A stretch of 64,000 nucleotides of DNA from Trichostrongylus colubriformis (lineage: Eukaryota > Nematoda > Chromadorea > Rhabditida > Trichostrongylidae), in NCBI GenBank assembly GCA_963978905.1, contig OZ022261.1:20829686-20893685 (forward strand). The letters are read 5' to 3'. Below are positions 1 through 10,525 of the stretch, in pieces. How positions within the stretch are numbered: the first letter of the stretch is position 1; every line of letters begins with the position of its first letter. A program made the position numbers and the translations under genes. The notes beneath the pieces are model-generated. The model ran no database searches, was not told where the DNA came from, and saw only the letters and a program-made list of their open reading frames with translations.

Positions 1-1030
1 TCCTACATTTTCATTCCTACTTTATTTGCCTTGGCGTCCCGGGTTCTCATGTAGCATTTTCGGGTGTGGGCCATGTGGGCCGTTAAGACAGAAAATTCGC
101 ATCGCGGCGTCCGGGATGGAAAGCGATGGTACGGGCTATGCGCGCCTTATTGAATTGGTTCTCGAGTGACAGCAGTGCTCTATGCCTTATTCCAGGTTTC
201 TAATCGCAGGACTCGATTAGTACTTCTCCCCTATCTCCACCATTTCGTCGCGCGTCAAACTCGGTCACGTGTACTGTCACAATGGCACACACCCATCTAT
301 ATCAGGAACAACACAGTTTCAAAGTTTTTTTAGTGTGGTAGCACATGAAGCTTTTTTGAAAAGCATTCGTCTTCCTAATAGCATTCCTAGCAATTATCAA
401 ACGTAATGATTATTGCTACCAATTTTCTCTTACAGTCACCTCGAATATTTTTTTCTCAACTACGAGAGTAACAAAAATTGATGCAAGATGATGAAGTGGT
501 TTTCCTTGTTTGAACAAAACTGCGAGGCATATCAAGTGCGCCAGTTTGCATTCATTCATATGCGTATTGCTGAGAAAGACAAATAATTGTCGATGATATC
601 GCCTTCGATCAAAAATGGGAGGAATAGCCGAGCTGATAGTTCCTTTAGGAAAAATTGAAGAAGGAATATGTTCAAGGAGAGCACGACTGAATAAGATAAT
701 TACTGCGTTCATCTGTGTTCCTGTGAATGAGAGCCTCTCACTATGTAAAAAACATTTTGAAACATTTTCTTGCGTTGTGAGAGTGCGCATAGCGCATGGT
801 ATTGCTGAACAGTAACTACGCCGTAAAAGGAAAAATCGTAATTTGGAAAGTGCTCTTCCGAATTTTTCGTTTTCATCCTAGAATTTGAACTGTCGATAGA
901 AATATACATGGCTGCGGTAATAGTTTGAGCAGAATAAGACTTCAAGAATAATTTATCGTTTCACCTGATTTACTTTCGACGTTACCTAAAGCCTACTTTT
1001 AAAAAAGCATATGAACCAGGAAGGGCATTA
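1..1030. other. no gene seen at left edge
   Basis: AT-rich sequence with only short open frames on both strands. The next exons of the fringe-like gene, which reads leftwards, should lie here or beyond the edge, but no exon coding an Asp-Asp-Asp metal-binding motif could be found. Confidence 0.4.
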
Positions 1031-1646
1031 CTGAAAAACCCACTTCACACTCTTCCCACCTTTCTTCAAGTTGGCATAATATGCTGAAGCTGCGCGATAA
1101 GGCAGTTCCTTGTAGCCCCCTGCCAAAAAAGACCCTGCAGAAGGGAAAATCGCCACTCTGACTTTTGCACCTTTTTTGCGCAATTTATGAGAAAAAAACT
1201 TCTGGACAGGTTTTTCATTTCTGTTGACCTTTATGGTAACTAGACTGAGGCGATACATATGTAGGTGACTAACAAATTAGCGACTAAACAGCAATCAATA
1301 GGAGGGCAAATAACCTCCTGTCTGGCATCTTGGTACCAGGTGTCCAAGATGTCTTTCAGTCGTGTTTTATGGAATTTCTTGGTTGTTCTCACTGATATCA
1401 CTAGGAAATCGTTCGTAGCCGTGGAAAAGACCTGAAAAAGTGCCATGAACGAAGAGAGCGAAAACGAAACAATCTGAAGTTTTACATAAGATAATATTGA
1501 TTGTATGCTACAGTAACCTGACAGGAAATATTTCATGAGCCTGAGATAATAACAGCAATACTGTTAACATGAACTACAAGTGGAGGTGATAAGCCTACCG
1601 TAATTAAGAATAACACGGTTATAGCGCGCACAGCCCATGTATTCAT
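1031..1646 (-). CDS. fringe-like GT31 glycosyltransferase, 5' exons (partial)
   Basis: Exon 1 (1599-1646) starts at an ATG and codes for MNTWAVRAITVLFLIT, a typical signal peptide or membrane anchor, ending at a GTAGGC donor. Exon 2 (1315-1431, acceptor TTTTTCAG, phase 0) codes for 39 residues including VISVRTTKKFHKTRLKDILD and TWYQDARQE. This matches the start of the catalytic domain in Fringe and related beta-1,3-glycosyltransferases, where an 'AVKTT..FH..RL..LL.TW' block is conserved. A third piece (about 1031-1119) reads YKELPYRAASAYYANLKKGG then KSVKWVFQ, resembling the segment before the DDD motif, but it has no clear donor. The exon expected between exon 2 and this piece was not found, so the gene may be decayed or cut by unrecognised introns. 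Such enzymes extend O-linked sugars in the secretory pathway. Family recognition is by eye. Confidence 0.5.
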
Positions 1647-1668
1647 TGTGCCCTCCACAGCTAGTGTG

Positions 1669-1685
1669 CTGGAAGACGGATTGCT
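1669..1685 (-). promoter_or_regulatory. candidate spliced-leader trans-splice acceptor
   Basis: A pyrimidine-rich CGTCTTCCAG lies 22 nt upstream of the ATG of the fringe-like gene. In nematodes an acceptor this close to the start codon, with no upstream coding exon, is usually a trans-splice site. Inference from position and motif only. Confidence 0.35.
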
Positions 1686-4008
1686 GAGGGGCGTGGTTAC
1701 CCTCGATTTTACAGCGAGGCCACTGAGATGGTCGAGTAACAATTTTGCAGCAAGTTTAGGAGATTCTTTGTTTCACGTTGCCCCTTTTGATCTCATATAC
1801 TCAGATCATACTGACTAATAAGGGAAATCAAATGTCAAACGGCCGATAATAACGGGACAACTATCTGCTTTGACGCCGATCTCGAATCTGCTTTTCAATT
1901 TCGCGCAACGATTTTTCGAGCACAGTAACAAGGATTTTTCCATTAGAGAGACGAATTCACGCCTGGTTCAATTAGATGGTGCCATTCATAATTAGGACCA
2001 CAGGTCGGATCCCTATAAGTTTTACCCTTTTATTTTTTGTGGAACTTCCTCCACTGCTTAAGAAAACTCTTAGAGTCCTTCAGTTAGTGCTACGTACATA
2101 CCATCAACTTCAGGCAAAGCGCAGTCCTCACCTCTTGGGACTGATGAACTCTCAGCTGTATATCAATCATCATATCGCAACATCTCATGTTTGCTTTTTG
2201 AAACGATTTGAGGCCATGGCCAGTCCTGATAATTTCGGAATATCGATCGAACATAGTTATTATGAAAATTGGTTAGGTTAATACATTACCACGTCGCACG
2301 GTAATGGTCAAGTGTGAAAGCTGATCAAAGGAGTTTTGGGAAAATTATGTTCCAAATGAAGAATGCAAGCCAAGTCAAGCATCTACGTATCTTTTGTGCC
2401 TAAGCGAATCCACTCTGCTCGTCGTGCTCATGAGCCTCCATTCGTTAAGATGGGCCTTGTGACTCTGCTCTGAAAATAATTTTGGATTTTTGGACAGCAA
2501 ATTCTCAGATATTTGAGTCATTACGAACGGTCACTTCGAGCTGATGTCCTTTCCCTGTGAAAGGTAGTTTGCTGCTTTTTTGTTAATTCAATTATTTATG
2601 TAATAGAATAATAAAATATACTATAGTAATACTCCCGATTGCCGAATAGCTCAAACGCTGGAAGCATGGCACTGCTCACAGAGCTCAGGCGTGGCATAAG
2701 TTCGCTAATGGTTCCAGTTTTGAGCAGTGTCATAAATAAATAAGTTCCACCGAAATCCTCTTTGGAAAACAGGTGAGTCTTCCAGTTCGAAAGGGCACTG
2801 TATGTGGGTCGCTGATGTTGGTGGAGGGCAAGCTTTTGGTGGTTAGGCCCTTCCGTGCCGACTTTTGAAGGCAGTGATAGGGGTAACTTGTGCCGAATAT
2901 GAAAAGATCATCAAACATGAAAGTGACTGTGCTTAATAGTGCGAAAGTGAAAGAAGACGGGATGAAATGGTCAAAAACCGAAAAATGAAACCTCTTGCCA
3001 CCGTATATTCCCAAAAAGGGCGGGTGGGCACGAGAAAAGGGGCGGGCTGGCATAATTCGAGTGGAAGCTGCTGTAGAAGACGGCTCTTATGAAGCCTGGG
3101 AGCATTTCTCGTCGAAAATTTCGCCACATGTAGTCTTCTTCGACCCCCGCTTTAATTTGCTTGGCTCATTTAAAGAGTTCTTGTTATCCACATTACCCCT
3201 ATCACTTTCTTCGAAGGCGGGAGCCTCAGTTGATCGTTTTCACTCGATTCATTTCAAATGAGTGCAACTGTGCTTTTACAGGACTGCGACGTGTCAAGTT
3301 TGAAACTATTAGTTGTGATCTACGAACATCCTTCCGAGTTCCACCAAAGGCTATCAGCTTCGAATTAGAGAATAAATGAGACTGACCTGTACATAGGCTC
3401 GCCCCACTACTCTTTGTAGGGGCCAAATCGCATACGGCCGAAACAAGCCAACGTGGAAACATGTGCCATTCTTGGCAATCGTTAGTTGGACCGAGGGCTT
3501 AGTTGGTTATTTTATGGGGGTGATGGCTTATTGGATCACTATGAAGGGACTCCGCCCACGGACTGCCTTAATCTCGAGATCCTTTTGAATCGTAAGATTA
3601 ATATATGTTTTATCTTACTCGCTCCCTTTGAATTTCTCGTATTCATTTTCAGGCTGATATTACACATATGGTGATAATGCAACGCTTACAGTCTCAAATT
3701 CAAAAAAAAAAAACCCAAAACAAAAATTTGCCTTTCTTCAGTTTTATTAGTTTTTCCACATCCCTAAACTCCCATTTTATGCTAAATGTGCTCGCAGATT
3801 ACCTCTTCAACAGAGATTTACTCGTCTACTCAAGTAGCTACATATTTCAGAGACAACTTTCGAAGCCATAATTTTATTGAGAATGATCAGCCCAATAGCA
3901 GTGAACATGACGTTGGGCTCATCATTGTGTTTGCAGATGACCAAATTCTCCAGTTTCACTATTCTCGTAACCTCGGCATTGTTAGTTTGAGATGTTTAAT
4001 TATGTTGA
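1686..4008. other. intergenic, no gene recognised
   Basis: Several open frames of 60-107 codons occur on both strands (for example 2730-3053 minus) but none resembles a known domain and none is framed by convincing splice sites. An A-rich tract lies near 3703-3725. Confidence 0.35.
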
Positions 4009-4240
4009 CATTTATTGAGACGGCCTAACGTTTCGACTGAATCGTCGTCTCTGGAGGCCCTAAGGTTCCACCTATTGAGCGGAAAATCCGCTACCGCACT
4101 ATAATGTCAACCAATAGCAAGGTATCCGTTACTGGTCGGCATTAAAGTGCAGTCACGGACTTTCTGCTCAATAAGTGGAACCTCAGGGCCTCCGAAGACG
4201 ACGATTCAGTTACGCGACGTTACGCCGCTTCAATAAATGT
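4009..4240. repeat. foldback MITE with a GAAACGTTAGG signature
   Basis: The left arm (about 4009-4115) and right arm (about 4140-4240) are imperfect inverted copies: ACATTTATTGAG at the left end answers CAATAAATGT at the right end, and AATCGTCGTCT answers AGACGACGATT. The left arm read in reverse contains GTCGAAACGTTAGGCC, which resembles the 3'-end signature of the Penelope-like element at 53.4-54.4 kb. No coding capacity. Confidence 0.7.
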
Positions 4241-5099
4241 TCCGCCAATCAACCTCGAAAGGCACAATTAAATTAAACAACCACGTTAAAATGTTTCAGG
4301 CGCTACCTACGCAGCAGTCCGATGTGAAGGAGTTCATGCGATTCAGTGACCTATAGTATATGTATGAGTCACTATGCAACAGCTTGCGACCTGATCACTC
4401 TTCAGTGTTTAATTGCGTGAGGTTGCCAAGATTTTAGTATTACCCATTGCCACGAAAGTTATGACATCGGCATACAAGCTATTTTCGTAAACAACCATAG
4501 CCATCACAGGTACAAATCAGGAAAGCACATTCAACAGCGTGAAATTTCTATCTAACAACGAAAGACAAAAGTCGTAATTCAATCCAACTTATTTCTCAGT
4601 TTCTTAAAAAGGACGTGGAACACATGAAAAACCAGTAAATCAGAAGAACCCCCACCTAATGTGGTTGGCTCCGCCCAAAGACGTCACTGTTCTACATGTT
4701 TGGATGATGATGACAGACGTAACCAAATATGTACAGGAAATATTTCAAAATGTTAATGTTCTCCTCTCCGTATTTTGACTGGACCATTAGTGCCATTCTG
4801 TTTAGCGTCGTGGATGTTCAGCAAAGAACTGATGATTTTGAGGAATGGATTCTGTTCCGTTTCCAGTGCAGTGCATTCGTTGCCAGATCTGCAGTGAATT
4901 GATGAAGTATTCAAATGATGAGAAGAATTAGTGAAAGCAGCACAGCAGTGTGAAAGTGCTCCTCAGCTCTCAGATACAAGTCGAGAGGGGTGTACTATCA
5001 GGATAGGAATAGGGCGTGGACAGTGTAATCGAGATCAGCGACGCACCTTATGCAAGGGGAGCAAACGACAGTTCTTGGGTCCTAAAGCAGATACTGCGT
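4241..5099. other. intergenic, no gene recognised
   Basis: No coding exon, RNA gene or clear repeat was recognised. Confidence 0.35.
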
Positions 5100-5560
5100 C
5101 CCATGTCTTACTTCAGTCTTAAAGGCACCGTGTGGGGTATGGAGAAAATGAGGACTGGGATCATCTGTCTTCTTGAAACAGCATTCTGTGTGGCGAATTT
5201 TGCATTGAAATAGCGCGGTTTGGGCTCTTATCACAATCCCACAGCACTGCGAGTCGCGTGGACACGCAACCGCCGGCGGACTTGCTGCCGAGGCCGGAAC
5301 AACGTTCGCTTCCGGCCGATTTAGCCTCTCCGTCTACATCTACCCCACCCGATAATGATGTAGAGAGGGCGAGAGGGAAGTAGTGAGAGAAGGCTCTTCG
5401 GGTTTCTGTTTCTCGAGTTCCGCTTTTGTATTTGGTTCTTTCTTTATATTACATTGCTGAGCATCTCCACCTTCACATTCCACAATCTGCCAAATTTACT
5501 CCTTCCGGTGTCTTCAACACGTTGACGACCGTGTGACACGACGTCGTGTCGCAACTCTCG
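5100..5560. repeat. interspersed repeat, copy A
   Basis: This stretch is similar over several blocks to 20200-20700. Both copies share CCGTCTACATCTACCC / CCGTCTGCATCTACCC, then a run like AATGATG followed by a purine-rich patch, then a tract ending in a TATTCCACAAT-like block before a GGTGT...GTGAC segment. Direction is the same in both. No terminal repeats or coding sequence identified, so the class is unknown. Confidence 0.5.
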
Positions 5561-5905
5561 TACCTCTTCTTTTCTAACTTTCGATCAAATTTTTTATATT
5601 ATGAATCCATCACACCCTAAAAGCGTACTCCATCATATCCGCTTTTAGTTGTTAAGTTATACCAGCTGGGCGGGCGCACACTACTGCGCGCGTCTTACAT
5701 AAAAGTATGCTAAATGGGCTCGATCGATATCAATAGATCAGTATCATCATTCAAACGTTTCGCGGAAACACAGGGTATCCGGAAAAACGGGAAAAGGAAA
5801 CAAAATTCCTCTCGTCAATCTCGTATTTCCGTAATATTTCAAGCTCATTTGCACGTGTGGCGCGCCAGTACTGTGCGCCAGCCAGCCCAACTGGTATGGA
5901 AATTT

Positions 5906-6215
5906 CAGGATCCCATCTTTGCTGTGACGGGAGACAGCAATTTCCCGCCACTCGCCTTTCGAGGATCCTTATCATTCCTTATCAGTCGCTATCAGTCCCG
6001 CTCTCTCACCATTTATGTTCCCTTACCATCCCTCATATCACTTCAAAAATTCAGAGTCCCAGCTTTACTGCGCCGCGAGATATCAATTTCCCGCCATTCG
6101 CCTTTCGAAGCTCCTTATCAGTCCTTATCAGTCGCTATCAGTCCCGCTCCCTCACCATTTATCTTCTTTAAAAATTCAGAGTCCCAGCTTTACTGCGAGG
6201 CGAGATATGTATTTC
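5906..6215. repeat. short tandem array, about 125-142 bp unit
   Basis: Three imperfect units start near 5906, 6048 and 6173. Each begins with TTCAG(G/A)(A/G)TCCCA(T/G)CTTT and continues into ATTTCCCGCCA(C/T)TCGCC and CCTTATCAGTCGCTATCAGT. The last unit is cut short and is followed by a dinucleotide run. Confidence 0.75.
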
Positions 6216-6221
6216 CGGTCA

Positions 6222-6252
6222 AACACACACACACACACCAACAAACACAATT
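6222..6252. repeat. (AC)n microsatellite
   Basis: About nine CA dinucleotides followed by an impure tail, directly after the tandem array. Confidence 0.8.
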
Positions 6253-6281
6253 AGCCGATTATATTTAGTAGGATTGCAATA

Positions 6282-7206
6282 CAGGGTGGCTCCTAATTAA
6301 TTGCGCGTAGTTTATCTTAGTCTATTACCAATAACTTCAACAAAAAACAACGGTTATACGATCTGATACGACTTCTATGTAGAGCAATGCCTAATAATCA
6401 TTTACTAGAGAAGATGTTCGAAATGGGCTCTTTTTGCAGCAATACGAGCCTTTAGTCTCTTCTACACTCTCCCGTGCGACATCACTGTGGGCCGCAGGAA
6501 GGTGACGTTGATATCGTCCTACCATAAATGATCAGCCCTTCATCAAAATGAGATGTGCAAGTATCCATGATATTGCCAAAAGTGAAGCGAATCAAATGGT
6601 GCTTATTTTGTGAGAAAAGATGCAGTCTGAGCCGAGTTATGATCTCCCGAATTTGAAATGGCGAAAACTGGCCGAAACGCTCCTGACGGCCTGATAAAAT
6701 CTTGTTCTTTGGGAAGATGCCACTCAAAGGCTCCCCTGTGCTGTTGAAAATATTGTCAGTGGTCAATACATGCTTCAACAGGACTGGGCACCTTCTCACT
6801 CTGCGAGATCCACAGTGGAATTCTGCGAGACTCACTTCCCTGGCTACTGGACAAAGGAATTCTGGCCACCTAACTCGCCTGATCTGAATCCGATGGATTT
6901 CGCTGTGTGGGTCTACTTGCAGCAGAAGGTCTTCTCTAAAGGGCACCAAAGTTTGAATGCTCTTAAAGCCTCACTTCAGAAGGCGTGGGATGATATCGAC
7001 GTCACCTTCCTGCGGCCCACAGTGATGTCGGTGGAGAAGAGACTGAAGGTGTGTTTTGTTGCAAAAGGAGCTCATTTCGAACAACTTCTTGAGTGAATGA
7101 TTGTTAGGCATTGCTCTACACAGAAGTTGTTTCAGATTGCATAACCGTTGTTTTTTGTTGAAGTTATTAGTAATAAACTACGCGCAAATAATTAGGAGCC
7201 ACCCTG
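6282..7206. mobile_element. Tc1-like DNA transposon with long inverted repeats
   Basis: The ends are CAGGGTGGCTCCTAATTA and its inverse, flanked on both sides by TA, the Tc1/mariner target duplication. The inverted arms are about 240 bp long: the left arm contains an inverse copy of the last part of the transposase region (GTGGGCCGCAGGAAGGTGAC on the left, the inverse on the right). The interior keeps the end of a transposase, but its N-terminal half is missing, so it is not autonomous. Confidence 0.88.
6770..7096 (+). pseudogene. Tc1/Tc3-type transposase, C-terminal fragment
   Basis: The frame codes for LQQDWAPSHSARST, then FWPPNSPDLNPMDFAVW and YLQQKVF. These are the second Asp region (QQDxAPxHxA) and the WPPxSPDLNPxDxxxW block of DDE/D transposases of the Tc1 family. 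The helix-turn-helix and first Asp are missing. The fragment ends at a stop within the right inverted repeat. Confidence 0.85.
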
Positions 7207-9936
7207 TATAAGGGTGATAGTTCGCGGTGTGCACACTTCTTAGACTCACATTGGAACCAATCGTAATTGAAATCGATCTAGATTGTACTATTATCAGACT
7301 TAAAGAGTCTAGCTTGTAATAGTTTAGTCTAAAGTTAATGCACTAAATAGCATTACAAATTCAATCAACTCTAGTTGAGGAGGAGTAGTTTTTGATAGCC
7401 GTATGTTGTCAGACCTCAGCGCGGTCATGATCTCTATATTCCAACATAGGATAATTGCGCAATTACAACACTGAAAAAAACAGGAATTAAAGTGTTTTCA
7501 AAAAGAAATGCTTCTTTGAAGCCACGTGGCACTATGTCGTGAGGGTAAGAAAAAAGCGCAGGGTTCCACGTGCCAGGCAAGTGTGAACAGTACGGTCGTC
7601 AACGTGTTGAGGCACGGTAGTCATTTCAGGACGCATTACATGTGGCGATCCCAATTCTGCGCACCGCTTCGCACACAGCGGCGCGGATTTTGTTCTGACA
7701 CACACACCCGAGACCGAAATGGCGCAGTATACAATAGGCGACTAGTATCAACTTATTGTGTCCTATGCCGAGAGTTGCAAGCATTCAGTTCCATACCTAA
7801 AGTAATATAAAGATTATTGCTTTTTAAGATTCTAAATATGGACTTCGAAACGTCATAGTTATAGCTGAAGTAATCAGTGAACAATCCGGATTGATAAATG
7901 TATCTTATTCGAAAATTAGCCATCTCTGATTTTGTCTGTCTGTTGCATAAGGTTCCATACTTTTGTGTCGGGAGGCTACGATGAAGAGCGCTCATTCCAC
8001 TTACTGTTGGATATAAAGGACAGAGCCAACACAGCATGCCATTTGGGACCGCGACTGATTTTCATGATGATATAATTTCCACTGATTTTCTGGTCAGTGA
8101 AAAATTACGAACAGATCACGAAATTGACTATTCACGAAGTCCTCAAATGTATTTCACACGGTTGTCTCAAGTATGTCTGTGTCTACTAACTATATTAACT
8201 CAGATGTGGATAAGTGTGGCAATCTTTATATATTGATGTATCGATGTTATCCAAATCCAGCCTATCCTGTTCATATGCCTGTTATAAGGAGCGTCTGACA
8301 TGCCCCTGACTTAAATCTCTACTATACCGTAGTATTTTTAATAACGTCGTATTCTGCTTCGATCTACTCGAGGGAGAATTGAACCTTTAGCCAGTAAGTA
8401 CGGCGCTTTAGTCCTTGCAGTGGACGCACACAATAGCCACATATCTCTGCAATGTACTAAACTGGTAAAAAACAGCGGTTCAAGGCTTCCAATTTCCTTC
8501 TTTTCCGTGCGGCGAGGTGGCTTCAGTCGTTGCCAGCCGACTCGTTTTCGCTTGATTGCTGGAGGATACGTCGCGTTATGTTTGAATGGTTTCTTTTTCT
8601 CAATGTTTTTTCTTACATCTTTCTCTTATTATTCGACAACTAGTTAATGCGATTTCCTTTTCGTGTTTGACCCCCTTGATTTTGCTCTTCGTGATCGGAG
8701 TGTTGGTAGGTAACCAGGTAGGCCTTGGTGATTTAGGCTACTTTTTTACGTTTCACTGGATCATATGACCAAAAGAGAAATGTTATCAGGCGGGTCTGAA
8801 GCTGAATTGTCAGGGGTAGGGAATACCTGGCATTCAAATATTCAGTTTCCGATCCCCTACTTTGTTTTGCCTTGGAGAGGCGTTTTTCTAAGCGCCATCT
8901 GCCTAAATCGCTTACTCCACCGCTCTATGAATCTCGAGACACTTTAAACGAGCTAGCTAAACTATAACTACTAAAGTGGTCGCCTCCTTCTGATTACCTC
9001 CGAAACTCAGCTGCACTTTTTCGAGCCCTCTCCCTGGTTGCTACTATGTATAGACCGCACTGTGCTAATAAGCTTGTTTTACGTTTATTATGGCTTCGTA
9101 GCCAATTGTAAAAGTGCACCTACGCGTGCAATGAATGAATAAATAAATAAGTGTAGTTAGAGTTTAAACAGAGCATTACTTGAGCCATGGATGTGCGACA
9201 GGACACATTGGGTCACCGTGCGCAATAGATGTCTTGTTGGAAATAGCACAGCCAGAAAGCGTAGAAGAAGAAATATTAACCTGAATAATCCAACGCAACA
9301 GCCTCTCCAAAGAATGTGGAACTCTCCATTATTGATGAGGAAGTTGGTTCCTGTAGGACAAACGGCAAAGTTACACGCTCGCTTATCTTCGTTCCTATAA
9401 GCGGTAGTAATTTAAGCTACACAGAAGAAACACCGAAGCCACGATGTACTCATATGAACATGACCGTGTTTATAAAGCCACATTCCTCATTTTTGCAAAA
9501 TGCGACTTCTCATCGAATCGACATAAAATAGTGCGCCGACACGTACGGCTTTGTCAAAAAACAAACCAGATTTATCCACGTACTTTTCTAGCGGTTCTCG
9601 ATTTAAGCTCCTACAGAATTAGCAGAGTCGAGGGTCACACAAGCCCTTGCGACTGGTGATTGCAGCTTACGAGAGTTGAACTCCCTGATATCCATCTATA
9701 CCGAACCGAAGAGGGCGCAGATGGGTAAAGAACAACAGCCGACGCAGCCAACAATTAACGCTGCATTCATATTCGACGACGCATCCACTTCTACAAAGCT
9801 CAGTCGCAGTTGAGTACTGCATCAGCAATGCAGTACCAGCACCAGCACCTTGGCATGCTTGTCAGTCTTAGCGTCCTGAATCACGCCAGCGTTTTGATGT
9901 AAAGCCTTGCGTTGTGCGCGAAGTATGTATGCAGCC
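7207..9936. other. no gene recognised; possible 3' region of the astacin gene
   Basis: Only short open frames. No cysteine-rich exon that would complete the TSP1 module of the astacin gene could be assigned. A TTCACAATG-type or AATAAATAAATAA tract lies near 9138, on the plus strand. Confidence 0.3.
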
Positions 9937-10098
9937 TCAGCCAAGGAGAACCAATTGCTGAGCGAGCCACTTGGAAACGCTACTGTGGAAAACAAAAAAT
10001 GGAAGCCCTTTAGAAACCGATTTGAAGACGCGTTTAAGATTATCATAAACTGGTGGTCGTGGACACGCCACTAATCGCAGGAAATCAACGAGTATATA

Positions 10099-10226
10099 CA
10101 GTCCATTTCCCAACGCCTGGCAGGGCGAGGCCTACGGACTTGGATGAACCTGTATCGATCTCTCTCACACTCGCCACTTACCCAAGTCCGTAGGCCACGC
10201 CCTACCGGGCGTCGCGAAATGGACTG
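10099..10226. repeat. small palindromic MITE
   Basis: Arms 10099-10143 and 10182-10226 are inverted copies: CAGTCCATTTCCCAACGCC at the left, and its inverse with few changes at the right, with an inner GGCCTACGGACTTGG / CCAAGTCCGTAGGCC pair. The loop is about 38 bp. Confidence 0.88.
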
Positions 10227-10332
10227 CATCGTGTTTCTAATATAGTTTTGAATTCATAACATGATCTTCAGCGGAATTTGATTCTTTAGTGGCATTGTAA
10301 AGGAAATGCTATGAATGAACGAATTGACTCAC

Positions 10333-10525
10333 CGACAATCTGTCTTCAGACACTGCCTCGTTCTGACTCGATGTCCACATCCTCCACACTGCTGTGAACA
10401 CTCCCCAACCCATTCAGACCAGTCTCCACAATTGCATCCTGAAATATGATATGGACGGCCTTCTCTACAGCAGTACCCGTTTTTGTGCGTTTGGTCTACG
10501 CAAGATGCGGCAATAGTACTGACGG
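10333..10525 (-). other. TSP1 exon of the astacin gene
   Basis: The exon codes for [18 protein letters not shown] followed by [19 protein letters not shown] and [14 protein letters not shown]. WSEWxxxC and CGGCGxRxRxRxC are diagnostic for a thrombospondin type 1 repeat of the nematode NAS kind. The last cysteines of the repeat must come from a further exon that could not be assigned. Confidence 0.85.

Noticed and set aside
416..790. 124-codon minus-strand open frame
   Set aside because: No recognisable domain, no codon or splice support, in AT-rich sequence.
6482..6949. 155-codon minus-strand frame in the Tc1-like element
   Set aside because: Antisense shadow of the transposase, which is on the plus strand.
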